The notes under the pieces were generated by a model that did not search any database, was not told the origin of the DNA, and saw nothing but the letters and a program-made list of their open reading frames with translations. From Pelecanus crispus (taxonomy: Eukaryota > Chordata > Aves > Pelecaniformes > Pelecanidae), in NCBI RefSeq assembly GCF_030463565.1, contig NC_134644.1, positions 103,102,765 through 103,166,764 of the forward strand: DNA of 64,000 bases, read 5' to 3'. Shown here one piece after another: positions 24,701 through 39,700 of the stretch. The position numbers and the translations under genes are program-made. The number at the start of each line of letters is the position of its first letter. The first letter of the stretch is position 1.

Positions 24701-27700
24701 TCATTTTTTGAGAGGAAAAAAGTTACTGAAGCTAAATTTTTGTTTTTAGAGGTTCCTCCCTGGGCTTGCGTCTTACGTATGTCATTTATTTGCCTTTCAC
24801 TGTGGAGCAGATAGATCTAGACTATCTAGATATAAATATACATAGAACATCCAGATACAGAATAATTTGCTTATTGGCACTTTATGATTGTTTCTGCTAA
24901 TTTTTCCTTTTCCCATGCCTCATGGAAGCCAAAGCTACTGAGTTTCTGCTGCACTGGTGCTACACGTCATATGGGTGCTGATAGGGTTTTGCTGTGCCTG
25001 TGTTTGAATGCTCTGTTTTGTGATACATGCTCTGTGTTAGGTACCAGCTTGCTGCTTCATTCTGCTTCTTGGATTTTCTTCTTGCTTTTTCCACGTTTAG
25101 ATTTCTCATGGCTTTTTTTTTTTTTTTAAAGTATTTAAATTCTGCCTTCTGGCACATCCTCCCCTATCTATTAAACAGAGCCCTTGACTATATGGTGCTA
25201 GAGGGTTCCTACTCACTATCAGGTATCTGATACCTTTCTAGTATCCTTTTTCTTTCTACAGGTAGGGGATTTTATTGTGGAAAAGAGTAAGCTTCAAGTG
25301 CTTGAGTAGACTGCCTATGCTTTTCCTGACTGTTTCCTTTTTGCCTAAAAATACTGTAAAGCAAAGGAATGAATAACTGAAAACATATTTTTACACTGCA
25401 AACCATTTATTTGAATTGGGTTCAAGGAAGATTATTTCTGTTAACTATTTCTTCTTATTCCAATCTTCTGCCATATTTTCATATTTGCAGATAGCGTACT
25501 TTTTATATTATTCTCACAGAAAAACAGTAGTTTCTTTCCAAGTGTAACATTATGTTTTGCCACGCTGTAAATATGACTGGAGATACGTACAAACCAGCAC
25601 AAAGTAAACAGGCCTTTATCAGCAGAATATCTAAACATGCTCTGCTGTCAATAGTTCAACTAGCAAACAGAAAAGGGGAGAGAGATAACAGAGGGCAGTT
25701 TGCACTAATTATTACACAGTTATTTCCAGGGAGATATGATACGGGAGATAGGTCGGTCCCTCACAGAGTGCTCTGCTAGCAAGGGCTCAGCATTGCATGG
25801 ATTGCAGCGAAACAGCTGCCGCCCGGAGCTGGTGTGCAGCCCGGCAGCTGGGCAAACAAGCAAAGGGCTCTGCACTGCGGTGCTCCCGTCACTCACACGA
25901 ACGTTTTGCTCTTCCCAGGAGCCAGCCCAAGGCATCGGGCTGTCAGGAGGGCTGGGTGGGTGGCCTCAGGTGTGCTGTGGAGGGGGATATTGCAGCAGGT
26001 TTGAAGGATAGCGCAGGACTGAACATGGCAAGAGGTTACTAAATTCTTGCAGAAGGGACCGGCAAATTCCTTAGTATTTACATGGGACCTTCAGTAGGTA
26101 GCTCCAGGTGAGATTTCATCAGGTGGTAGAACACTTAAAAATAAACAAATTATTGTGGTCCTTAATTCCCTCTCAATCACTCTCTTGGGCAGGGTGGGGG
26201 GTGGGTGGTGGTGGTTATAACAGCCACTTTAGGGCTTCCTCCAAGCAAGGGAACTACTGAGCAGGGGTACCAAGGATCCAAACTGAGGATTTAACATTCT
26301 AGGAATTAACAGTGAGACTCCTTTTTCAAATCTGCTTCTTAGCAGTTAAAAGCTAAGAATTCAGATCTTAAGGAGAGACATTTATTTCCACCTTTGGCAA
26401 ATTAAAAACAGTCCTTCACTGAGAAAAGCTTTGCCAATCTCTGTTCCTATGTATTTCTTGATAAAGGGCTAAACCATTAAACAACACACCTTCTCCGGGT
26501 ACTGCATGTAGTTATTGCAGCACCTAGCAATAGGTAGCAAAGTTATTGCAATACTGAGCCCAAGTGACTCAATTTATCTGCCCAGCCTTTCTAAATAGTC
26601 AGTGATTGCAAAACACGGGAGCCCTTCCAGGAAGAGACCAGAGATCCTTGTGCATTCCCCCACCTCCCTCTCAGAGCCGAAGATGGAGCCGACAGCTGGG
26701 CTGCTCCGCTCTCAGATGGTGATGGTGATGCTGATGCTGCTCTCCCTGCCAGCGTGGAGGGAGGGGAGAATATTTCCAGAGCTGGAAGAGCAGAGCTGGG
26801 CAGACTCAGATATGAGATTTGGAGGCAAAATTGAAATGGTATAACAAGGCACATGTTTATTGACAAAGCGATGAGGAGCATGGAGCCTGTATGAGCTGGT
26901 AGGATTGGGAGGGGGCTGAGGCAGGACTTCTGTCTTTGTTTCCCCAAGGAAAAGAGGCTTTGTGGTCGCAGTGGTTATTGGTCATGGCAATAAACTTCAA
27001 TCTATTAGACCATTTTAATTTAGTTGGGCATTTGGGCAGGTGCTTTAAACATACTGATGAAACTTCTCCTGGTCTCATGAAAATCAGTATCTGTGCGAAG
27101 GAGGGAGACCCATACCCACGTCCCTTCTGAGGGAAGATGGGGGAGATGATGCGTTGCACATCATTTTGCAGGAACCAGCCAGGCTGACAGCAGGGTTGAA
27201 ACCTGCCCGCAGGCACCCCACAGCACGTGCTGCCTCTGGCCCAAGGGAGCCGCTACAAGAAAAACAGAGAAGGCGTAGAAGATACAAATCAGGAGGAAAC
27301 CAGGTTTCGTTGCTCCCAAGACTCACAGAACAACTTCAGCCTTGCTTTCAGTTTTTCATTAGCCAGAGGCTCTGTGCTTCGAGCAGAACTTCATGCAGTA
27401 AAGTAACTTGGTCTCTTGGGGGCCTCCAGCACAAAATCCTGCTTTACCAGGAGAGGATGGAGGAGCAGATGCCCGAGAGCTTTAAGGAGGGAAACGAGGC
27501 AATGCAGTATAGGGGAGAGGCAAACCCTTAGGACTTATGAGCAGAGGGAGAAAAGAAGATGCTTAAAAGAAAGGGAAATGGAGAAAATACTGAGATTTAT
27601 AATGCGCTGTGGCAGTGCCTGAGGGGAAGCATCCTGCAGCGCTAAGCATCCCAGTCCTTCCTCCTATACCTTCACCAACAAAATTGCCAGTAACAGATGT

Positions 27701-30700
27701 TACTTGGCAGGTATCCCTGGCAATGCTCCCTCTCTCAACACATCCCACAAGGACTTTGTTAGGGTCATAAAGCAGACAAATTACAAAACAGTAATTTCAG
27801 TGAGATGCAGCTAATCACGTGGCTCAATTGCACTTAATTGTGTTTTCAGGGGCATTCCTGATCCCATACTTCATCGCTCTTCTCTTTGAAGGAATCCCAC
27901 TGTTGCATCTTGAACTGGCCCTAGGGCAATGCCTGAGGAAAGGCAGCATCGGTGCCTGGAACACCATCTCGCCTTACCTCGGAGGAGTCGGTACGTCTCT
28001 CGGGGTCCCAACTCAAAGAACTGCAGCTGAGCTCCCACCCAGCACTCACCTCCTACAGACCTGTGCCTGATGCTCCTTAGGACATTGGTCGCATTAGGTG
28101 TTACCCCAGGCACGTGGGAGACTTAAACACAAACCTCATAACCTTTGCTGTGGGAAGCATAACAATTATGAGCTCTGCTAGCCAACACTGCCCCTTTCCC
28201 ACCATATATATCTTGGAGCTTACACAAGAGCTGCCTGCCCACAGTGCTTGTTGTTCCTCTGTCAGACCCCCTCCAGGAGCCAGTCTTCTCCTTCCAGGGA
28301 CTGGAGGGGAGACAGAAAGATATGAAATCAGGCACGGGAGTCTGGCACCTCCTAAAGACCCTAAAGCACCTGAGATAGTTTCCCTTCATGAGAGGGGGGC
28401 ACAGTAGGGCTACTGAAGGGAGATTATTAACATGGCTGGGCACGAGGGACAATCCACATGGCAGTGTGCATCAGACCTGTGTGCAGTCCTGTACCAGCAA
28501 TTTTTTTTATTATTTAATTTAATATACACTGAAAAACTATATCTTGTGTCCTGTGTGCATTGTTAGGCTGCAAAAAGTGAATGGGAGCAGCCACCATTAG
28601 AGGGCTGAGCTATCGGCTCTACTGGTTTTAAGATAGCACCCTCCTGCCTTCAGGGGCAAGCAAAAGCCCTCAGATGCTCCAGCCAGCACTGCTGCATCAC
28701 GTCCTGCTTTAAGCAGGTGCCTGAAAATTGGATTGGCAGCAACAGCCATGCCTGTGGACATGTGTGAGAGGAGAAGGGGTGGGTTAGAGGAGTTATCTAA
28801 GGGCCTGAGGGCAACCAGGAAGAAATACCAAGCAGCAGGGTGGTGCCTCTAGCTAAACCCATCTCCTATGATTAGGCATGTCCATCTTCCCTTTGCAAAA
28901 ATGCAAGCACGCAGAAACCCTGCTGTTGCTATTCTTCCTTCCTTATTGTAGCAGTAAAATACTTACCAGGTTAGGGCATACGTGCATGATTTGGGACAAA
29001 AGAGTGCCCTCACGCAGCTATAGCGTGCTGTGAAACTTCAGTCTCTTTTGGTATCTGCTATAGAAGTTGTCCTGTGTGGTAGAAAACAATGTATTATATA
29101 CTAGCGCAAAGGTTTCAACCCTCATCTTCTATGTAAGTAAAGAGTATCAGCCTTCTTGGAGCAGGGCTGGTGAGCTGGGGGACTGTGCACCGGTGTTTGG
29201 CTACTGAGGACACAAATTCCCACCTTCCCTGTGAAAATCTCTTGGGGGGAAACAAAAAATCTTGAAAAAATAGGAAACGTGAGCTTCTAAGAGCAAGTTC
29301 TGTGACTGATAATTTTTTCCAAAGCTTTTCTAAGCTGAGATCTTGTGCTTTCTGCAGGGGTTGGTTCGTGGATGGTGTCGGTTCTGGTGAGCTTATACTA
29401 CAACACTGTTTTAACCTGGGTGATGTGGTATTTCATGAACTCCTTCCAAGAACCTCTTCCTTGGAGTGTTTGTCCTCTAAATGAAAACAGAACAGGTAAC
29501 TACCGCTTCGAGCGTCACTGCTAGCAAAAGGAAGATCGCAAATATCAGAGTCTGGGGGCTAGCAAGGGGGAAAGGGAAGTTTTGTTTATTTCTTATGCTT
29601 GTGCTATGATACAAATACCAGTCTGAAAGAGCGTCCTCTGCTTTCTGACTACAGAGAAATAGTCCTTAATCGAGACACACGTGTCTGTTATCATAAACTA
29701 CCTATCAAGACATGTGAGATTGTTAGCATAATTAAGAACCAAATTTATGACTACTTTCAGTAACTGCTTTAAATGAGACTTTTGAGTTTACATTAGGTGG
29801 TGATGCATTGGTTATGACTCATAACAAGCTCTTATAGAAAACTTTCAGCTCATTTGCCATGATGTCCTGAGAAAGATCATCTGAGTTGCCCGAGCAGGAA
29901 ACACAACCTTACTGGAGAACTTTAGTTTCTGCCTGTAGATCGCTGAGACTACTTTTACACATCCAACAAGACAGCTTCCTAGAACAGCTAATCAAGAAAC
30001 CCCTGAGAAGAGAAGCCACACTTGATTTGGTCCTGAGTTGTGCACGACACCTGGTTTGTCTTCCTGTCAAAAAGCTCTGAGAGTGATGATAGCCTACTCA
30101 AAGTCATCATCCTCGCAGGAATAACAAAAGCCAGAGAGTCCATGACCCCTTTTGCTTGATTTCAAAATGGGAAATGAAATAATAGTGTTTAAAAAAAAAA
30201 AAAAAGAAGCAACTAAATAAGCAAAACACTTTTGAGGTAGCAGAGAAGCTGCCTAAAGAGGGAATCTTTGAGGCTCAGACCAAATTCACACTACCCATTA
30301 CAAAACCTTTAGTAAGACCAAAGACAGACAGCGTACCTAGGCAGGATAAGGAAGACTGCTCTCAGTTCTCTAAAATGATTTTTCAGCTTTCTTTTTTGTT
30401 CAGAACACGAGACAACAAGTTCCAGGGGAGCAAGAAACAATCTGAGTAAGAAGCTAAGAAAAAAGACAAAACATAGCAGAAGTCAACTTTCTTTTGGAGA
30501 CCTTAGGACTATGCTAGAGTAGGAAGACCATTAGACATCCCCCATCTTTGTTACAGAAGTAAATTATTTGGGCCTTAAGAAATAGGATTCTTTCATTTCT
30601 CAGGACACAGGTGTCCCAAACAGTGACCTAAACAAATGTTTTCCAAACCTGCTTTGGAGATCAACTTTTTAATCAACTAGTTTGGTATACAAAAAACCTG

Positions 30701-33700
30701 CATTTTTAGTTAAGCATCTTTTAGAAAATATTGAACAAGTCCTTTAAGGATGGATTTTTCAGTGCCAAGATGGGAAGAACCTGCACTTCTCCATCTCGAT
30801 TGCAATGCTCTCTCCAGGGAGCTGCTTCCTAAGTGAGTCAAGTGGCAGCTGTTCCCAGTCCACCTGGCTTAGCTGAACGTAGACTAAACTGGCATTATTT
30901 CAGACTCACGTACTTAAGCTGGGACTAAAAGGACGAGAGCAGCAAAGCTTTTCACTACCTAGCTTATTACTCATACACCCTGCTACAACCCAAAGACTTC
31001 CATTCAACAGCCAGAGACTGCGTATTCAGAGGTAACTGGGATTGCGCTGGTCAGCGTATGTCTGGGTGCACGCCCAATTATTCTAATTCAGAGCTGAGGA
31101 AGGGACACCAGCAAGTCTGAGTACATGAGTGTCCTCATACACTGAAAGAGGGTCACCAGCTCCAGGTGTAATGACATTTCATGGGCAACCACACTTTTAG
31201 TGTAAATTTGTAGCTGGAAAGTCACTTGGCTAAACCAGTAGTACATCACACACCTGCAAGTTACTTCATTCTCCACCTTGCAATGTCACCAGAGCAAGTT
31301 TTGTTTGAAGTTTCATAAAGCCACAATGACCACAATCATGATTACTCCTCTCCATCAGCCTTTTGCCAGCTAGGCCAGCTTTCCCACTATTTAGCCCAGA
31401 GTCGAGGTCAAGATTTTGCCACTATATATTCAGGTCACTTTTCTTGCTTTTCAAAGGTATGTGCCCTAACTTTCTGTCTGCTAGAATTTCTGTAGTATTT
31501 CAAGACTTACAAGCCAGAAATCTCCTCCACTGTCTCCACTGGGATTTGCTGCACCTGTTCTATTAAAAATTTATAATTTGTAATTATTTCTAATGTAATC
31601 TGCATTTTCCAGTCCATTTTTACTACTTGGCAGTCCTGTTATGGCTCTATTTTACAGAAGAATAAGAGCAAAATGTTGATTTACCAATATTACCTTTTTT
31701 ACATCAGAAATAACAATTTAATTATGTCTTTTGTCAGGTTTTCTTTTGCTCTTTTAAAAGATCTTCCTGTTCTCTTTAATCCAGCCAGGGCTGATGGCTC
31801 TGCACCCCAGGGTCAGGTGGCAGGGGGTCCTCTCCTGCCACTGGGCCACCACCCCACAAACCTCTCCCGGAGCCAGGCTCCTCGGTCAGTCCTTTCTCCC
31901 GAACCACAGTAGAAGGACCCGCAGCTGCCATCTCTTCCAGGCGCTGGAGGGCTGCAAGGCGAGGATGGAAGAGCGAGACACTTTGCTTCCTCCCTCTAGT
32001 TGAAAATACTTGAATTAACATCGCCTGCATAACAAAAGACTCCCTAAAAGAAAAGGAATTTATCAAGGCAAGAGTGAACCAGATTTGATTCACCACCAAG
32101 ATCACTGCCTGGGAGCACCGCAGTGTGCTTCCCTGCTGCAGCCACGGGGCAGGGGACTCCGAGGATTGCCGAGCTCTGCTTAGTGGCTTAATTGATTTTA
32201 TTGGTTTTGATTTGTTTGGTTTTAAGGGTTTTGTTGTGAACGGTGGCTGTTTCAGAAGTGAGTGAAAGGTCACAAGAAATGGGAAAAACGGGCCAGTTTG
32301 AGAGCTTGATTGAACAGGCTGGCATTACATACAATAGGAAAAAATTCAAAATGGAGGGAGGTGTTTTTTATTGTACCCTCAGGTTTATCTTCCTAAAATA
32401 TACCATTATGCCAAGCTCTGGAGTTTACACAGGAGAGTAAGAGAGGTTTCCTGTAGCCACTTACCTGATTCAGCCACCTCAAACTTACTACCAGTGGATG
32501 CAGCATCGGGATGTTGCTGAAATGCAGCACTTTATCATTCTTGTGCCCACAGACACGCTCTTTCCCTTTGTAGAATTGCGACAGGGTGACTGACCCTTCC
32601 ACGCAAGCGGAATAAGCCATCATTTCTCCAACTTGGGCTATCAGCCATTCATGGCAGTAGGGTGGCAAACTGCCCTGCATGAGCTATTCTGCTCAGCGCA
32701 TTAGGTAATCTGAGCTGATAGGCAAAGATAACGGGATTCGAAATTGGGGAAGGAGGGGGGAAAAAAGGTTATGTTAAACTTGAGTGGGATTGCCTGCAAG
32801 ACAGCAGCTTCAGCAGGAGGCACTGCAAGAAAATTAGCGTGCTCTCCTAGGCAGAGGAAGAGATGTATTCAGGTGCCACCAGGCAGGGAAAGGAGAAAGA
32901 GCTCCCCCAGCCTTGGTGTGTGCCGGGCCTGCCGGTTCCAAGGATTGCTATCAGTGCTGCTCCTGCTGGCTCCGCGCTGTGTAAACCCAGCTCCTGGAAA
33001 TGCACAGGGCTGCCTCGTGCTCTCAGGACACACCTGATTCTGGCTAGGAGCAAAGGCAGGAGCTGCAGCACCCCGGGAACTTGGGTTTCCAGCTAAAGAC
33101 AGCAGGTCAGTGGGTTTCCTGAAGGTCCTCTGTCAGCATCCTCTTCAGGCACTTAGGTTGCACATAGGCAGAGGGGTGAGCGTAGGTCATGGCGTACATC
33201 ATGTTCCCGGTGCCCTCTTCCCCCGGCGCAGAACCTGTCTGGGGAGTGTGCGCTCCCCTGGGCACAGGTGCCGAGGTTCCTGCTCACAGAAGTCCTGGAA
33301 ACGTGAACCAAAAAAGGCTGATGCCTGGGATCTTGCCCCACTACAGGGCCATGACATACCCCCCAGGATCCTGGGCTTAGATGTATCCTCAGGCGCCTGA
33401 ATCTTGTTACGGCTCCACCAACTTGTAGACATACAGCTAAAAAAATTTCATCATCTCCACCACAACTACAGTTTCGATTTTACCTTGCACTGAGTATGAC
33501 ACCTTTTCTATTTAGAAAGTTACCACCTGTAGAAATGCTGGTGATGTTCTGGTGAAGTTCCCATCTAAGTCTTGCGGTCTCAGCCTGCCATGACAGAGTT
33601 TGTCTTGCTGCACATTACAGACGGTGCAGAAAGGCCAGTTCAGTCCATCTCTGCATTTGATTTGGCAGCCCACAAGAGACCATCCTGCCACTCTCCATTA

Positions 33701-36700
33701 GTATAAAGTATCACTTCCTAACCATACAGTGAGTGGGAAAATATTACCAATTTTAAAATTTATTCTTACAGTTGCCACATTTTTTTCCAGGGCTCAATGA
33801 AGAATGTTATGAAAGTACCGCAGTAAATTATTTTTGGTACAGGAAAACTTTGAACGTAACACCCGATGTCACTGAGAGCGGCACGTTACAGTGGTGGCTC
33901 ATTTTGTGCTTAGCAACTTGCTGGGCAATTGTCTATCTCTGCACCATCCGAGGAATTGAAACCACAGGAAAGGTACGGAAAGGATAGGGAAGTGCGTTAC
34001 CCTACACTTTGGATCTTGCTCTCCAGATACTGAGTTTCACCACCAAGGAAAGCCTTCCCCATTTACCACACTCGCACCATTTCAGTGTGCTCCTTGTCCA
34101 ACAACGTGGCAACAGCTGTACAGGTGGCTCAAGATGACACTTCTTTTCCATTGCAAATGCTTCTGCCCTACCAGTCTCCTCTCACAAAGTTTTAAGAGCA
34201 ATTTTATTACAAGTATGCTCTGCAAAAGCACATTCTGCTTCTTTTAAAGATGCCAATGTTCATCTGTAGCTGTCTTATCTAATATTATTAGGATTGTATG
34301 TTGCAAGAACTTAGCTAGGATTTATCAATGTTATTGTCAGTAACTGTCTGTCTGTCGTCTTACTTTAGGCAATTTATGTAACAGCAATATTTCCTTACCT
34401 GGTCTTAACCATATTCCTTATTCATGGACTCACTCTACCAGGAGCTGCTGATGGTCTGGCTTACCTCTTCACCCCTAATGTAAGTATTGCTGCTATAGTC
34501 AGAAATAATTGTTTTTTCCTTTTTCTCCCCCTCACATCTCACACTGTATATTCATTTTGCAGCAACTCCTGATCTAGCTCCCTATCCAAGAGCTCAGCTA
34601 AGCTCTTTTTTCTGAGATGAAGTGATTTAGTACTTTAATACACTTTAGCAAGAAAAGAAGCAGGAAAGTATTTAACAGTTCAGTAATAAGCATATCAGAA
34701 AATACTGGAAAATTGAGTATGTTATGGGTGCTTCCGCCCTGAATGTGTAAGTGAAACTGATGCACTTCACAAACAGAATCATCTCTCTTTTACACATGAT
34801 AAAGATGGGATTTACCTGCCAATGCTACAGAATTTACACAGCTTTAATCTTTCCAGAATTCACAAGGAAAACAACTGCAGGATTACACTGCAAAATGACT
34901 TTTTTTTTTTTTAAGGTTGAAAGGAATTTTCTCCTACCATTGTTTCTCCATAGCTGAAGCTTTCCTCCCCACTGTAGCTGTCCCTAAAAGGCAGAACTAC
35001 TGGAGAATACCCCTCTCATTTTTTCTCATCTTCCCAATGGGACAGGAGTCTCAGATCCCTCCACATGCTGGCCATTTCAGAAGGATCTCTCTACACTGTC
35101 CTTAGCAGCCTTCCCAAATGCAAAGTCAATTGTCGCACCAGGTGGTTGCTATCAACCGTAGGCTTCTCACAGCTCTGCCTTCAAGCTAAAAAGCTCCACA
35201 AAGCCACGAGTGTAGAGGAGGAAAAGCAGCACCCACTGACAGATGGTCTTGGAGCATCCTCTGCCTCCACAGCCACAGCAGTGCTTCCCACCACAGGAGC
35301 ACTGGGTATTTCCCTTTCCCTTCGTACAACAGGAACACAGGCATTAAGGAAAACATAATCCAAGAAGCCCGGAGGTATGTTACACGCCAGCCTGGAAAGG
35401 GAAAACAGCAGGAGAAAGCTCAGATGAGACACCTCTTTTATCCCTCCCCCTGCAAGCCCAGTGGCACGGGCAGCCATCTGAACACTGTCAGAGCTCAAAA
35501 AGGACAACCTTGGTCTTCACGGGAGATCAAGGCGTGCATTTGCATTTTTCTAGGGCCCAGACGGGACAACAAATGCTTGGTGCAATGTCTTAATGAAGAA
35601 AGCAGATTAGGCAACACAACCAGAACAGGGCTTGGGCTGTTGACATTTGGTCTCAGCCTGGCTGTCGGGTTTCTCTGGAAGAGTTCAGGCATCTTCAGGA
35701 CTTACAATCATTGCACAGATGAAATTAATGCAAAAACTAGATTTGTGTGTATTCACAAAGCCTGAAGGTATTGCAGTGCTAAGGGGGAGCGGATCATCAT
35801 AAAAGAAGAGCCGGATGATTTTGTAGACTGGCGCCAGAAGTCAGAATGAAAATCCAGCTGCAATCAACCTGCAGTTAATGATTAGTCAGTTTGAGGAAGC
35901 AGATCCTGGGGATATCTTGAAGAGTCATCTGAAGATGGTTTTTGTGATGAAACTATGTTTTTATCGACTAACATGGAAAAGCTGATGCAACAGCCTGGTA
36001 AGTGATATCTGCTATGGGTGTTGCTATTGCATAGAAAGTTATAGTGTAAGACAGAGAGAAGGCTTTGTTAAACTAACACTCCAACTGCTATGGAGGATTT
36101 GGGGACTTCAAGGACTTCAAAAAGACAGTAAGCAAGCATACAACTGCAACATTTCTGTTCTCTCTTCTTCCCCTTAGCCCACACCTGCAGTACCAATATT
36201 GCCTTTTCTGTTAGCTTATTTAATCAGGAACTATTCCCACCAGAGCCATCAGTAAATACATGCTTTTTTCTTGTTACACTTCTCCACAGTGGATGTCCCA
36301 AAATGAGTTTTACAGATGGTTGTTGGTTTGTAGGGGTTTTTTTTGGCAAAGATTTAGCTGGCCCACCCAGACCATGCTAGCTTACAAAACTGTAAAACTT
36401 ATTTCTTAAGTGCGTGCTGTTTTCTTCTTTTTTCCTGTCTTTTTGCAGGAAGCTTGTAAAGTTTTAGCAAAATAAAGTAAGAGTTAGCTCACCTACTCCC
36501 TGTTTCAGAGCTTGCTTTAAAAAAAAAAAAAAAAAACCACAACAGAAACAAAACCGACACAATCTTTTTTACATTCTCCACTCATTGGAGGCAATCTTTT
36601 CCAACTTTCTTCCAACTTTGCAGTGCAGCAGAAATTGTAGTTTCTCTCTAACAGTTGCCACATCCACTCTCTGGTAACTGTTACACCTCACTGTTGTTTT

Positions 36701-39700
36701 TGAAAAATCTGTGAAAGAAAGTAATACCTAGTGGTAGAAGTCACATCTTACCCTATTTCAACATCATAATGACCCGACTGAATTTAACTTTTTTTTTCCA
36801 AACCACCATTGTTGAAGTTTATTCACTTTCCAAATGTGTATTTTAGTTCTCATTAATAAATATCACAAATAATAACTGCATGCATATGGATTTTAAATAC
36901 GGCATGCTGTGGTTTTATTTTCATGCAGAAATACATAGTTGGCTTTTTGCCATCTGACACACTTTCACAGCTTAAATTCTAGAACAAATAATGAATACTT
37001 CTTTTCACGGACTTTCAGACATGGAGAAGTCTGATGATTTACTCACCCTCTCTAAATCCTTGGCTACCTGGAAAGTGAAGCTGCCAAGAAACAAAAAAGA
37101 TACTGAAGATGCGCTCACAGGAACTTGAGGAGAAAGCAGAAGGTGTACGAAGATGAAGCAACACAGGAGCTGGAACAGAGACTTTTGGAAATGTTCTTGG
37201 GAAAAAAAAAAATAATCAGAGGCAGCAGAAAAGGGATTCCATCAAGCATCAGCAATGGTCTCTATACAGCTCAGCTTCTGCAGACATCTGTGCCGGTTCA
37301 GGAGCACAAATGCATCCTTCTCCAGGCTCTTTCACATCTGAAAGAGCTTCAGAGACTGTAAATATTTGGGGGTTCTCTGGCAATGAACAATACCAGGAAC
37401 TTGGTTGGGCAACTGATGCCTGTGCCCAGAGCTCTGCAGCTATTTAACAGGCAGTGAGAATAGCCAAGAAAAAGAAAAAGGCGGCACAGGCACCAGATCC
37501 TCTATCACAGAGGCAATTTGTAATTTTTTCCTCTATTTTGCAGTTTAGTTTTACACCTGGTATATTACTGTAAATGGACACTTAAAACTCCTTTCAGGGT
37601 ACCTGGTCTGTCCATATTGCTTCTGGTATTAAGGAGAACAAAAGCATTACCTTAATGAACTGCTGTCTTTAAGTGTAGTATTACTTGTTGGCCACTTGCT
37701 TATGAGAAAAGCAATCGCTGCTTTTACACCAAAACTACACATCACAGGGATCCCAGGATTTTTTAGTTCTGTTTTAACAAAGTTTCCGTCTGTGTTTCAT
37801 GTGTTCAAGTATCCAAACATCTCACCGCCCAGGGGGAGCAATTATGTTTCCTTTCGTCATTACTCCCACGTTCATTCATTAACATTCTGGTTCTATATCT
37901 TCATCTGCATTTTTCTAGCTTCAGCACATTTTTTTTCTTCTGAAGACACACTTATGAAATCTGTATGTCATATTACTGAAAATACAAAATAACATTTAGA
38001 TTCATAATTATTTACTTAAGACCAGATAATGACATTGCCACGGCATGCTTGCCTGTCCACTACTTCTTCATGTTTGGGGGCTGATAAGTATCTTTTAGAG
38101 TCAATAGTTTATTTTGGTGCTAGATGCAATGCATTTATCTCCAGACTCATTTGCCAAAGTCCCCAGTCAGAAAGCCAGACTTGGAACAGTTGCATCTATC
38201 AGCACTGACAATTGACTTGGCAGCACTTAATCAAAGTGTGAAGGCCACGTAGCAATGCGAATGCTGAGTTTCTGCACTGCAATAGCACTCAAGTTCTGCA
38301 CCTGCACAAGGTCCTACCAGTGAGCACTCTGGCACTGGAGGGTTCGGTTATGATCTTTCAAAATAACCCTCTAGAAGGGTTGCCAAAGCTGAAGCATTTC
38401 AGCCAGTAATGGTTACACATATCTGCTTGCTATGCTAAGTTGCCCAAAAACGTTACACCAGTTCTGCTGTGGTCAAAGCACTGGCATACTTGTGGAGAAA
38501 GTGCCTGCAGTAATGGCATTCACTGCATCCATCCACGCTGAGGTGAATCCATTATTCTCGCTCTTCAAGCTCAGGCCAGTTTCAGAGAAACGCAAAGGGT
38601 CTTTTGGCATACCTACCCCTCGTTCCTACAAATGCTCCTACGAGGATCATTCCTACAAGCGTTCCTAGTCATGTACGAGCATCAATAGCGCAGGCACATA
38701 GACACAACACGGGAAAGACACAATTCGCCCTGCATGACTAGGATGCAGATTTGACTCCGACTGATGTAAAACAGAGTGAAATACTCTATGGCCCCAGTAT
38801 TACTTTTGGGCAAGCTGGTTTTTAAAACACTCATTCTTGACTAATACTGGTTTCTATTCCCCCTACCTGATAACAGATCAGAAAGTAATTCACCTGGTAG
38901 GGTATGAATATAACACTCCACTTCTTAGTTTCTGCAGGAAACTAATATTTATTGACCACATTTACATTTTGCTCATTACTTATGTTTTATCTTTTGCTTT
39001 TAGACTGGTTTTAATGGTAAGATTCCTTCTTAGTGCAGCTATTTAAAATTGCATATTATTCTCTGTAATCCAACAATCACTGACTTTTAGTTTCCTCTAT
39101 CATGTCGCCCTTACATCAAAATTCAAATTTCACTCTGTCAATTTCTCCTTTTTCCTTATTTTTCCTATGTTGCCCTTTTATCTTTCATTGTTATTTTCAC
39201 AGTACTTTGAATCTAAGATGCTCTCTTTAATGAATATCCTCTTCTTGTTTGCTTGGGCTTTTAGTATTTTTTTTTTCCTTTTTTTAAGTGAATTTGGAAA
39301 GCTATGGAATCGCTCTGTGTCTTAAAACAATGAAGGCTTAGTATTTGTTTATACAGTTTTAGGAAGACAATATTCTTAAACTGTAGATTACCGAGTATGT
39401 GGATTAACAAAAAGAAATAAATTGAAGAAAAATGTAAGGTACTGTCCCTATTGTGCGCCTAATGCCTATCATTTAGAAACACATTCTTATCATCAGACAG
39501 AAGAGGTACAATGAAACAGATTCTATAATTACTACATACATTTAAACAGACCAAATTATGTCTTCAGAAACACCTGCTTTACTGACATGTTCTGTACTAA
39601 TTTCTATTTTCAGTGTATTTAAATGGCAACACAACTCACAGTTGCAGAACTGAAATAAGAGATGAGCTAAGAGAACTAGGAGAGAAAAAGAAATTTTAAT

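Larger units (their letters stand above)
18793..27849 (+). other. SLC6A18: SLC6A18 intron 1
   Basis: 9057 nt, the longest intron in the window. It holds the antisense CR1 fragment, a short direct repeat at 19616-19664, a GC-richer stretch near 25740-26010 and a GATGGT/GATGCT run near 26716-26740. No additional exon is supported. Confidence 0.85.

Noticed and set aside
31776-32273. 165-codon minus-strand open frame in SLC6A18 intron 3
   Set aside because: Pro/Gly/Arg-rich composition from a GC-rich patch, no recognisable family, and no splice context.
36519-36537. A-run near 36520 as a possible retroposed poly(A) tail for the intron 5 remnants
   Set aside because: It lies between the two coding-like blocks, not after them, and has no target-site duplication that I can see.
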